A DNA stretch of 64,000 nt from Alistipes sp. (GTDB taxonomy: Bacteria; Bacteroidota; Bacteroidia; Bacteroidales; Rikenellaceae). How positions within the stretch are numbered: the first letter of the stretch is position 1; each line of letters opens with the position of its first letter. The DNA is taken from assembly GCA_017408825.1 (NCBI GenBank), contig JAFQTX010000035.1, forward strand, positions 47,656 to 111,655, in the 5' to 3' direction. The position numbers were made by a program, and so were the translations under genes. Positions 1 to 7,124 of the stretch are shown in pieces. Below the pieces are notes generated by a model that did no database searches, was not told the DNA's origin, and saw nothing but the letters and a program-made list of their open reading frames with translations.

Positions 1-15
1 AAAATCCCACAACCC

Positions 16-141
16 AATTTGTTGTCAGAGTGGTGCTAATTTGCCGCCGATTAAGAGATTGGGCTGGATGGGACATACTTGACGTATTTCCCATTCAGCC
101 CAATGATTGAGGTGGCGAAGTAGCGCCACTATCACGAGAAA
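16..141 (-). repeat. Structured palindromic element, copy A
   Basis: An imperfect palindrome of about 125 nt. The centre is a long hairpin in which GGGCTGGATGGGA pairs with TCCCATTCAGCCC, followed by a C/T mismatch, ATAC/GTAT and a 5-nt loop. Outer arms (GTCAGAGTGG and CCACTATCAC) close the structure around the constant motifs CGATTAAGAG and GATTGAGG. It runs directly into copy B. The minus strand is given because related copies end at minus-strand stop codons. Function unknown. Confidence 0.75.
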
Positions 142-270
142 TAAATTTGTTGTCAGAGTGGCGTAGTAGTGGCGCTGACACGAGAAAGGGCGGATGGGAC
201 ATACTTGACGTATTTCCCATTCGGGGCAATGATTGAGGTGGCGAAGTAGCGCCACTATCACAACAAATTA
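142..270 (-). repeat. Structured palindromic element, copy B, ending at the lpxA stop codon
   Basis: Second tandem copy. Its right end (CAACAAATTA) contains the complement of the lpxA UAA codon at 268-270, so in lpxA sense the element starts at the stop codon. The left half is rearranged: the GATTAAGAG motif is missing and the left inner arm (AAAGGGCGG) no longer matches the right arm (CGGGGCAATG). This looks like a mosaic of two copies. The core hairpin ATGGGA...TCCCAT is intact. Confidence 0.72.
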
Positions 271-1053
271 TCGTCGGGATTGATACTGCTTAACAACACC
301 TCGCTTCGAGCTACGAATAAACTCGATAAGCTTATTACGCTCAGCACTCTCTGCAACATCGGCCTCAGCCTTGTCGCAACCAGCCAAATAGTTAAGCTCG
401 CTCTGGAACAATATTCGGCAGGTGTTGTGGATAGACTGAATCTGCTCCTCGCTAAAGCCACGACGTGACAGGCCAATCTTGTTGATGCCTGCGTAGTGAG
501 CCTCACCATTTGTCACGATGATGAATGGAGGGACATCCTGCGTAAGGAGTGCGCCACCCTGAATCATTGCGTGGTCGCCGATGCGAATCCACTGGTGGAG
601 TGCTGCGTGGCCACCGATAACTACCCAGTCGCCAATCTCCACCTCGCCAGCCAACGATACTCTGTTGGCAATGACACAGTGGCTGCCCACAACATCGTCG
701 TGAGCCACGTGGACATAGGCCATAAGTAGGTTGTGGTCACCCACGATAGTAGTGCCACGTGAGGCTGTGCCACGTGCGATGGTTACACACTCGCGAATAT
801 CGTTATAGTCGCCGATAACGGCTGTAGTCTCTTCACCTGCGAACTTAAGGTCTTGAGGCAGACAGGCGATACAAGCGCCTGGGTGTACCTTATTACCCTT
901 GCCCAGACGAGCACCGTTGTATATAATGGCGTGAGGACCGATCCAACAATCATCACCGATGACTACATCACCCTCGATGTATGCAAAGGGCTCGATGGTA
1001 ACATTCTTACCAATCTTGGCATCGGGATGTACATATGCTAAATTGCTAATCAT
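268..1053 (-). CDS. lpxA: Acyl-ACP--UDP-N-acetylglucosamine O-acyltransferase LpxA
   Basis: Catalyses the first step of lipid A synthesis in the cytoplasm, moving a 3-hydroxyacyl chain from ACP to UDP-GlcNAc. The 261-residue length fits the family. Residues 5-185 are hexapeptide repeats of a left-handed beta-helix (for example IGKNVTI, IGDDCWIGP), followed by a helical C-terminal tail. The segment HVAHD places His118 at the position of the catalytic His125 of E. coli LpxA. It lies 34 bp downstream of lpxC/fabZ and is probably cotranscribed with it. The stop codon coincides with the end of a structured palindrome. Confidence 0.96.
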   Translation of the reverse strand: MISNLAYVHPDAKIGKNVTIEPFAYIEGDVVIGDDCWIGPHAIIYNGARLGKGNKVHPGACIACLPQDLKFAGEETTAVIGDYNDIRECVTIARGTASRGTTIVGDHNLLMAYVHVAHDDVVGSHCVIANRVSLAGEVEIGDWVVIGGHAALHQWIRIGDHAMIQGGALLTQDVPPFIIVTNGEAHYAGINKIGLSRRGFSEEQIQSIHNTCRILFQSELNYLAGCDKAEADVAESAERNKLIEFIRSSKRGVVKQYQSRR

Positions 1054-1087
1054 AATAACACGTATTAAGTTAGGATTAATTTTTCAA

Positions 1088-2473
1088 TTAACGATTCTTC
1101 ACAATCTGCGCCGTGAGCACAGCTTCACAAGCAAGCTGACCGCCCACAAAGGCCTTACACTCCGCTGTGCATATACCACGACGGAAATCGGCAATATGGC
1201 ACTCCAATTGAAGCGTATCGCCAGGGACAACCTTACGCTTCCACTTCACGCCGTCGGCCTTAAGGAAGTATGTAGAGTAGTGCTCAGGGTCATCTACCTT
1301 GCTAAGCACAAGGATGCCGCAGCACTGCGCCAAAGCCTCAATGATAAGCACACCAGGCATCACAGGCTCCTCGGGGAAGTGTCCCACGAAGAATGGCTCG
1401 TTCATCGACACCTGCTTGATACCGCCAATAGCGTTCTCCTCGATGTGGAACACACGATCTACGAGCAAGAATGGAGGGCGGTGAGGCAGACGTGATCTGA
1501 TCTGGTTGATATCCAGAAGTGGCTGCTCCTTAGAGCTATACTTGAACGAAGGCTTCTCGCCACTGCGACGTATCGTGCGGCTGAGGTCCTTCATAAACTC
1601 CGTGTTGGCAAAGTGTCCTGGACGTGTAGCCCATACACGGCCCTTGATACGCATACCGAGGAGTGCGAAGTCGCCAAGAAGGTCGAGGAGCTTGTGGCGT
1701 GCAAGCTCGTTATTGGCACGTAGCTGCTGGTTGTTGAGATAACCACCCGTGATGCGTATATCCTCCTTACCAAAGATCTTCTTGAGGTGGTCGAGCTGCT
1801 CATCGGAAACAGGGTTTTCAACCACGACGATAGCGTTGTCGAGGTCACCACCCTTGATAAGGTTCATCTTCATAAGAGGCTCGAGCTCGTGCAAGAACAC
1901 AAATGTACGGCACACGGCAATCTTCTCAGCATAATTGTCCGAAGGGTTGTATACCGAGTACTGGTTGCCCACAACCTTAGAGTTGTAGTCTACGTGAACC
2001 GACACCGAGAACTCGTCATCGGGATATAGCACTATGGCCACACCCTTCTCTGGGAGCGTGTAGACCTGCTTCTCGGTCACCTCATAGTATTTACGCTCGG
2101 CCGACTGCTCTATGGTGCCCACCTCGGTGATGCGTGCAGCATACTCTCGTGCTGAGCCATCCATAATAGGGGTTTCTGGGGCATTGATCTCAACAATAGC
2201 GTTATCTACATCGAGAGTCCATAGTGCCGACATAATATGCTCGATGGTGCTCACCTTAGCAGCGCCACGCTCAATGGTCGTACCACGTGAGGTATCGGTA
2301 ACAAACTCACACAAGGCGGGGACCTCGGGGCAGCCCTCCAAATCTACACGACGAAAGACAATGCCAGTGTTATCCTCAGCCGGACAAACTCTCATATTTA
2401 CCTGCAATCCTGTATGCAGACCCTTACCCTCGAAAGATATTGGAGCGGCAAGAGTACGTTGTTTAATAGCCAT
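1088..2473 (-). CDS. lpxC/fabZ: Bifunctional LpxC deacetylase / FabZ dehydratase
   Basis: A natural fusion typical of Bacteroidetes. Residues 1 to about 305 are UDP-3-O-acyl-GlcNAc deacetylase, the committed lipid A step: the zinc ligands are His79 (STIEHIMSAL), His260 and Asp264 (ARHKLLDLLGD), with the general-acid His at about 287. Residues 318-461 are 3-hydroxyacyl-ACP dehydratase, with the catalytic His365 in GHFPEEPVMPG and Glu379 in IIEALAQ. The fusion joins a lipid A enzyme to the fatty-acid enzyme that competes for the same 3-hydroxyacyl-ACP pool. A TATCTTTG box lies just upstream of the ATG; lpxD is not next to it. Confidence 0.97.
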   Translation of the reverse strand: MAIKQRTLAAPISFEGKGLHTGLQVNMRVCPAEDNTGIVFRRVDLEGCPEVPALCEFVTDTSRGTTIERGAAKVSTIEHIMSALWTLDVDNAIVEINAPETPIMDGSAREYAARITEVGTIEQSAERKYYEVTEKQVYTLPEKGVAIVLYPDDEFSVSVHVDYNSKVVGNQYSVYNPSDNYAEKIAVCRTFVFLHELEPLMKMNLIKGGDLDNAIVVVENPVSDEQLDHLKKIFGKEDIRITGGYLNNQQLRANNELARHKLLDLLGDFALLGMRIKGRVWATRPGHFANTEFMKDLSRTIRRSGEKPSFKYSSKEQPLLDINQIRSRLPHRPPFLLVDRVFHIEENAIGGIKQVSMNEPFFVGHFPEEPVMPGVLIIEALAQCCGILVLSKVDDPEHYSTYFLKADGVKWKRKVVPGDTLQLECHIADFRRGICTAECKAFVGGQLACEAVLTAQIVKNR

Positions 2474-2500
2474 TACGATAAATTTTTGTTATATCTCTGG

Positions 2501-2508
2501 CAAAGATA
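2501..2508 (-). promoter_or_regulatory. Promoter -7 box for lpxC/fabZ-lpxA
   Basis: On the minus strand this reads TATCTTTG, a match to the Bacteroidetes TAnnTTTG box, about 28 bp before the lpxC start. No well-spaced -33 TTTG was found. Confidence 0.6.
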
Positions 2509-2531
2509 CAAATTTTCTCAAAAAAAATTAC

Positions 2532-2539
2532 TATTTTTG
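2532..2539 (+). promoter_or_regulatory. Promoter -7 box for the TonB-like gene
   Basis: TATTTTTG matches TAnnTTTG and ends 19 bp before the ATG at 2559. It is divergent from the lpxC promoter, with 23 bp between the two boxes, so the two transcription units share a very compact control region. Confidence 0.5.
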
Positions 2540-2558
2540 CTCGGAATATTACGTGATT

Positions 2559-3398
2559 ATGAGTATCAAAGAGCCAAAAAGCGAAATAAATAGGTCTGCG
2601 CGTCGCAAAAACGCACCACGACGCCACGCACGTATCGATCTGGGCGACACACGCTCGGAGGGATTCGGCGAGTGGTTGTTCAACCATCGAGTGGGTATCT
2701 TGGTGGTGTTTGCCGTATTCGTGCTCTCTGGAACGGTGCTTGCCACAGCGCGCTACAACGTGGAGCGCATCGAGCGAGAGTATCTCATCGAGATAGTACC
2801 CGAGATCTTCGAGGAGCAGGAGCAACCTCAAGTGAAACCCACGCCCACACTCGAAGAGTTGGAGCAGCGTATGCAGAATGTGCGTAACGTAGCCTCAAAC
2901 GAGGCAGCACAGGAGGAGGAGTCGTCTGGAAGCTCTGATGTCGAGGAGGAGGTCAAAGAGTTTATCGAGGAGCTCGAGGAGGGCTTTGACGCCAATAACA
3001 CAAACCTTGAGCAGGGGCAGAACTCCACAAAGGGCGAAGGTAAGAGTGGCGAAGGTGGTGGCGACAACAAGGGCGATGCTAAGGAGGAGAACAACGATGC
3101 TAAGGGTAAGTATCAGGGCACTTGCACCGTGAGCTACCTATTCGAAGATCCTGTGCGCAGCCATCGCAACCTCTACATTCCGGCCTATACGGCACGTGGT
3201 GGTGGCGTGGTGGTCGTAGATGTTAAGCTCGATCGTAATGGCGCTGTTACCTCGGCAAGTATAGCGTCATCGACAAATACGGGCCTCAACGCCATAGCGC
3301 TCAACGCTGCACGTAACAATAGAACACGATTTAACATCGATAGCGAAGCTCCATCGCCGCAAAAGGGAACGATAACATACACATTTATAGCTCAGTAG
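2559..3398 (+). CDS. TonB-like energy-transducer family protein
   Basis: The 279-residue protein has a basic cytoplasmic N-terminus, one membrane segment at about residues 46-64 (VGILVVFAVFVLSGTVLATA), an acidic Glu/Gly/Asn-rich linker (about 80-180) and a C-terminal domain resembling the TonB C-terminus (GGVVVVDVKLDRNGAVTSAS followed by an alternating strand pattern). This fits a periplasm-spanning protein that contacts outer-membrane transporters, although a proline-rich linker is absent. The ATG at 2559 is chosen because it follows the promoter and gives a sensible N-terminus; an in-frame upstream extension is antisense to lpxC. It could be a TonB paralogue with another partner. Confidence 0.7.
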   Translation: MSIKEPKSEINRSARRKNAPRRHARIDLGDTRSEGFGEWLFNHRVGILVVFAVFVLSGTVLATARYNVERIEREYLIEIVPEIFEEQEQPQVKPTPTLEELEQRMQNVRNVASNEAAQEEESSGSSDVEEEVKEFIEELEEGFDANNTNLEQGQNSTKGEGKSGEGGGDNKGDAKEENNDAKGKYQGTCTVSYLFEDPVRSHRNLYIPAYTARGGGVVVVDVKLDRNGAVTSASIASSTNTGLNAIALNAARNNRTRFNIDSEAPSPQKGTITYTFIAQ

Positions 3399-3402
3399 AT
3401 CG

Positions 3403-3810
3403 ATGATTAAGCTCAGTAAAATATGGCGTATAACGCTTGCTGTGGCAGTTGCTCTCATCAGTAGCGCAACCAGCGACATCGCGGCAATGCCAATCGTTGA
3501 GCTATGTACGCTTCAAAATAGCACCGAAACTGAGCATAATAGTGAGCCTGAGCAGCCTACGTTCGAGTTCAAGCGTCCAAGACTTGCTCTAACAACCATC
3601 AACGATATACCCCACGGCATACCCCCCGCTGTACGCACCCTGCCTCGCACCATCAGCCACACGCCACACACTCAGCATAGTTCGGCGGCAGTGCGCTCGA
3701 TAGACTCGACAACATCGGCTACAAGATACGGATTGTATAACCATAAAATATTGTTCTATGCTCATCCTCGCCACTACTACCTCAATGGCTTGGTGAGACT
3801 CATTATTTAG
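3403..3810 (+). CDS. Small secreted hypothetical protein
   Basis: 135 residues with a probable signal peptide (hydrophobic stretch at about residues 9-27 ending near AAM). The mature part is rich in Thr, His, Pro and Ser with no recognised domain. It starts 4 bp after the TonB-like gene and is therefore probably cotranscribed. Function not recognised. Confidence 0.5.
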   Translation: MIKLSKIWRITLAVAVALISSATSDIAAMPIVELCTLQNSTETEHNSEPEQPTFEFKRPRLALTTINDIPHGIPPAVRTLPRTISHTPHTQHSSAAVRSIDSTTSATRYGLYNHKILFYAHPRHYYLNGLVRLII

Positions 3811-3877
3811 TTGCGATTACTTTCATAGTGTTTTTATAAAGTAACTTACAATCAACTAAATAACATAGAACAAGAGG

Positions 3878-4372
3878 ATGAATACAGAGAATATCTGCAA
3901 GGCGTTGTATGCCTTGCCCGGAGGTGTTGTAGCACCTCGTAAAGAGAGTGTTACGACCCCAATAGTTTTGGCCATTATTGGCGTTACTTTTTTGATTATT
4001 AACAGCACCGTGCTTAGCGATACGGCCGATGCTCTATCAATGACGTTGCTATGTGCTGGCATAGCACTCATCATCTACGGCATCATTGCTGTGATGATGC
4101 GCCTAAACAGCTCACGACGTGTGCCCTACGACAACGAGGCACGTAGCTATATGAGATATCGTGAGCGCTACTACGACCGAGAACTCGTAGCGGCACTGCG
4201 CCGTGCCATTGCCGATGGCGATATTGAGGCTATCGACTCGATGCCAACAACAAACATCGCTGCCGTTACACTCATTGAGTATCGTTCGTCGCATCGCAGG
4301 GCCTATGGGCTCTATGAGTATGGCGAGGCAGAGTATCGTCCACTGAGTGAGCCTAAGATTATAAACAAGTAA
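3878..4372 (+). CDS. Hypothetical membrane protein, two transmembrane segments
   Basis: 164 residues. Two hydrophobic segments at about 30-48 and 58-80 form a hairpin in the membrane, followed by a charged soluble tail rich in Arg, Tyr and Glu. An AAGAGG ribosome-binding sequence precedes the ATG. No family recognised. It lies 25 bp upstream of the antiporter gene, so it is probably in the same operon. Confidence 0.65.
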   Translation: MNTENICKALYALPGGVVAPRKESVTTPIVLAIIGVTFLIINSTVLSDTADALSMTLLCAGIALIIYGIIAVMMRLNSSRRVPYDNEARSYMRYRERYYDRELVAALRRAIADGDIEAIDSMPTTNIAAVTLIEYRSSHRRAYGLYEYGEAEYRPLSEPKIINK

Positions 4373-4396
4373 CTTTAAGACCCTTAGACCGCATAT

Positions 4397-5887
4397 ATGT
4401 TATCCGAAAACATCCTCCTCGTCGGAGCAATGTTGCTCTTTGCTGCCGTCTTTGCCGGCAAGGCTGCCCATAAGCTGGGGGCCCCTGCGCTGCTACTATT
4501 CTTGGGCGTGGGTATGCTCTTTGGCTACCTCGACATTGTAGAGTTTGACTCTCCAGAGTTTGCCGAGTTTATAGGTATGGTAGCAATGTGTATCATTCTC
4601 TTCTCGGGAGGTATGGATACTAAGTTCTCGGAGATCAAACCCATTATGGCATCTGGCATCACGATGGCTACGGCTGGTGTTATGCTCACCGCAGGTATCG
4701 TCGGTGGATTTATATACCTCATAGCGCCATATCTCGGCGTACACGGCATCACGCTGAGTATGGCGCTACTTATTGCCGCAACGATGTCATCAACCGACTC
4801 AGCATCGGTATTCTCGATACTTCGCTCTAAGAAGCAGGGACTACAACAGAATCTACGCCCACTGCTCGAGCTCGAGAGCGGTAGTAACGACCCTATGGCC
4901 TATATCCTCACGGTGATGCTCGTGGGCATTGTATCCGACGGAGCATCTATCGACTGGTGGGACGCTGTGCGCACCTTCATCGTGCAGATGGCCGTGGGTG
5001 GCGTACTCGGCTACGGCTTTGGACGTATCTCGGTGTGGATTATGAACCGCATAAACATCCGCAGCATACCATCGCTCTACTCGATACTGCTGCTTGCCTG
5101 CGCCTTCTTCACCTTCTCGTTCACCTCGTCGGTGCAGGGCAACGGATACCTTGCAGTCTACATCGCTGGTTTGGTTGTGGGTAACTACCGCATAGCCTAC
5201 CGCAATATGCTCGGCACCTTCTTCGATAGTTTCACGTGGTTGTTGCAGATCATACTATTCATCATCCTCGGACTATTCGTAAACGTTGAGGACCTACTCA
5301 AGCCCGACGTACTCATCATGGGTGGTGCTGTAGGTCTGTTTATGATCTTCGTAGCACGCCCTGTGGCGACGTTCACCTGTATGCTCCCCTTCCGCACGTT
5401 CACGAGTAAGGCACGAACATACATCTCGTGGGTGGGTCTGCGTGGCGCTGTGCCCATTATCTTCGCCCTCTACCCCATCACCAATGGCATCGAGGGTGCA
5501 GACTACATCTTCAACGTGGTATTCTTAGTAACCATAATATCGCTTGTGGTGCAGGGAACCACCGTGAGTGGTATGGCCAACTGGCTGAGCCTATCATACG
5601 AGGAGCCCGAGAGCACCTTTAAGCTCACCATGCCAGACCATATACGTAGCGAGTTCTCGGAGATTGGTGTTACCGCATCGATGCTACATCGTGGTGACAC
5701 GCTCAAGGATATTCAACTTCCGGGTCATACCCTTGTAGTTATGGTATACCGTGCAGATAAGTACTTTGTACCCAAGGGCTTTACGCAGCTTAAGCCTGGC
5801 GACAAACTGCTCGTGGTGTCGGACGACAACGAGAAACTACTACAACAGGTCGAGGACCTCGGCATCAAACACGTGATGAAGGTGTAA
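4397..5887 (+). CDS. Cation/proton antiporter, CPA1 type, with TrkA-C domain
   Basis: 496 residues. Residues 1 to about 390 carry around 12 membrane segments of the Na+/H+ exchanger fold, with LESGSNDPMAYIL holding the Asn-Asp pair expected in the ion site. Residues about 405-496 form a TrkA-C (RCK-C) regulatory domain (VVMVYRADKYFVPKGFTQL, GDKLLVVSD). The arrangement matches potassium/proton antiporters of the NhaP2/CvrA group, which export K+ or Na+ in exchange for H+; the exact ion cannot be read from sequence. Confidence 0.88.
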   Translation: MLSENILLVGAMLLFAAVFAGKAAHKLGAPALLLFLGVGMLFGYLDIVEFDSPEFAEFIGMVAMCIILFSGGMDTKFSEIKPIMASGITMATAGVMLTAGIVGGFIYLIAPYLGVHGITLSMALLIAATMSSTDSASVFSILRSKKQGLQQNLRPLLELESGSNDPMAYILTVMLVGIVSDGASIDWWDAVRTFIVQMAVGGVLGYGFGRISVWIMNRINIRSIPSLYSILLLACAFFTFSFTSSVQGNGYLAVYIAGLVVGNYRIAYRNMLGTFFDSFTWLLQIILFIILGLFVNVEDLLKPDVLIMGGAVGLFMIFVARPVATFTCMLPFRTFTSKARTYISWVGLRGAVPIIFALYPITNGIEGADYIFNVVFLVTIISLVVQGTTVSGMANWLSLSYEEPESTFKLTMPDHIRSEFSEIGVTASMLHRGDTLKDIQLPGHTLVVMVYRADKYFVPKGFTQLKPGDKLLVVSDDNEKLLQQVEDLGIKHVMKV

Positions 5888-5911
5888 GAGAGGCAGAGAG
5901 AAAATAGAGAG

Positions 5912-5975
5912 TTTAGGGAATTTAGGGAGTTTAGGGATGAACACTAAGTTCCCTAAATTCATTAGACTCCCTAAC
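5912..5975. repeat. 9-nt-period inverted repeat downstream of the antiporter
   Basis: Left arm: three adjacent 9-mers of the form TTTAGGGAN (5912-5938). Right arm: 9-mers TTCCCTAAA, TTCATTAGA and CTCCCTAAC (5949-5975). The arms are complementary and would form a hairpin after the antiporter stop codon. It may act as a transcription end, but there is no strong T-run. Confidence 0.6.
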
Positions 5976-5999
5976 GATAACATTGATTAGCGCCACAAC

Positions 6000-6129
6000 T
6001 AAATTTCTTGTCAGAGTGGTGCTAATTTGCCGCCGATTAAGAGTTGGGCTGGATGGGACATACTCGACGTATTTCCCATTCAGCCTAATGATTGAGGTGG
6101 CGAAGTAGTGCCGCTATCACAAGGAAGAA
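6000..6129 (-). repeat. Structured palindromic element, copy C
   Basis: First of three tandem copies between the convergent antiporter and argR genes. Outer arm AATTTCTTGTCAGAG, constant CGATTAAGAG, core GGATGGGACATACT...CGTATTTCCCATTC, constant GATTGAGG, and GAAGTAG before the right arm CGCTATCACAAG. A short piece of another right end (TAGCGCCACAAC) precedes it at 5988-5999. Confidence 0.75.
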
Positions 6130-6254
6130 CAAATTTCTTGTCAGAAGGGTGCCGAGTGCTACACTCGGCAAAAATGCCACCGATGGGTAGTACTTAGTGT
6201 ATTTCCCATTCAGCCCAATGATTGAGGTGGCGAAGTAGCGCCGCTATCACAACC
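6130..6254 (-). repeat. Structured palindromic element, copy D (altered left half)
   Basis: Second tandem copy. The left half differs: an extra local hairpin (TGCCGAGTG/CACTCGGCA, 6160-6180) replaces the usual GATTAAGAG region, and the core is ATGGGTAGTACTTAGTGTAT. The right half matches the other copies (CAGCCCAATGATTGAGG, GCGAAGTAGCGCCG). Confidence 0.68.
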
Positions 6255-6383
6255 AAATTTCTTGTCAGAAGGGGTTATATGTGGTCTCGATTAAGAGAAA
6301 GCCCGGATGGGACATACTTAGTGTATTTCCCATTCGGGCTTTAGATTGAGAGGCCGCAGATGACCCCTTATCACAAGAAATTA
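6255..6383 (-). repeat. Structured palindromic element, copy E, ending at the argR stop codon
   Basis: Third copy and the best-paired one. The outer arms AATTTCTTGT and ACAAGAAATT pair, then AAGGGGT pairs with ACCCCTT; the inner arms AAAGCCCG and CGGGCTTT pair. These arm sequences differ from copy A yet remain complementary, while GTCAGA, CGATTAAGAG, GATTGAG and TATCAC are unchanged. The last three bases are the complement of the argR UAA codon. Confidence 0.8.
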
Positions 6384-6845
6384 TAGTGAGCGGATAGATG
6401 GAAACAGCATATACAACTGATTCATCAGGTTTGTCATATCGAAACCCTCACGCAGTACCAATAGTATGGTGTTGTCACCAGCAATTGTGCCTAATATCTC
6501 GGCAATACCCTTATTGTCGATAGGCACCGATATAGCGCTTGCATAGCCAGGCTTGGTGGTTATCACACAGAGATTCCCCGAGAAGGCTATGTCCGTAATG
6601 TTATCGGTGATGTTTGTCGAGATAGAGTGGTCGTTTCGATTGTTGTTTGGCAGCACATATATGTAGCCCTTCTCCTTGTGTGGCACCTTTGCCACGTGCA
6701 TAAACTTTAGGTCACGCGAGAGTGTTGATTGCGTAATCTTCACGCCACACTCCTCCAAACGAGCGATAAGCTCCTCCTGCGAAGATATAAACTCCGAGCG
6801 GATGATTTTTCGTATAAACGAAAGACGTTGTGTTTTTTGATTCAT
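6381..6845 (-). CDS. argR: Arginine repressor ArgR
   Basis: 154 residues, the usual length. Residues 1-70 form the winged-helix DNA-binding domain (RLSFIRKIIRSEFISSQEEL; ITQSTLSRDLKFMHVAKVPH). Residues 80-150 form the hexamerisation and arginine-binding domain, with GTIAGDNTILLVLREG carrying the conserved GTIAGDDT-like arginine-contact motif. It acts in the cytoplasm as an arginine-dependent repressor or activator of arginine metabolism. No arginine genes lie nearby. It has its own promoter and its stop codon abuts a palindromic element. Confidence 0.95.
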   Translation of the reverse strand: MNQKTQRLSFIRKIIRSEFISSQEELIARLEECGVKITQSTLSRDLKFMHVAKVPHKEKGYIYVLPNNNRNDHSISTNITDNITDIAFSGNLCVITTKPGYASAISVPIDNKGIAEILGTIAGDNTILLVLREGFDMTNLMNQLYMLFPSIRSL

Positions 6846-6913
6846 AGTTTACCCCCTTTAGAATATTTACAACTCAACGCAACGTAGTGCGTCGATATTG
6901 CTATATTGTATTA

Positions 6914-6921
6914 CAAATATA
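6914..6921 (-). promoter_or_regulatory. Promoter -7 box for argR
   Basis: Minus strand reads TATATTTG, with a TTG about 20 bp further upstream as the -33 element. It lies 69 bp before the argR ATG. Confidence 0.55.
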
Positions 6922-6994
6922 TCAATTTTATACGAACCACACAACACTGCGACGCACATTTTTAACACCGCACCGATTTTTCGCAAAAAAATTG

Positions 6995-7024
6995 TTGCTT
7001 TTCGCAATAATATCGCTATATTTG
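6995..7024 (+). promoter_or_regulatory. Promoter for the 7.1-kb lipoprotein genes
   Basis: TTG at 6995-6997 and TATATTTG at 7017-7024 with a 19-bp spacer. A perfect 7-bp stem (TTCAGTA 7032-7038, TACTGAA 7055-7061) begins about where transcription should start, leaving a leader of roughly 95 nt. Confidence 0.65.
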
Positions 7025-7124
7025 TGCGATTTTCAGTAACTGTGCTTTGGTGTGTACTGAAGAGAAGAATGGACAAAAGACGAAATTATTAATACTAACT
7101 TAAAAAAACATTAAAAATTAGACC

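Noticed and set aside
25-261. 78-residue minus-strand reading frame in the first intergenic region
   Set aside because: It lies wholly inside two copies of the palindromic element and repeats the same peptide twice; the element's RNA-like structure explains it.
2112-2558. N-terminal extension of the TonB-like protein
   Set aside because: The extension is antisense to lpxC and precedes the promoter box at 2532-2539; the ATG at 2559 gives a normal membrane-anchored protein.
6898-7092. Short frames in the argR/lipoprotein divergent region
   Set aside because: They cover both promoters and encode nothing recognisable.
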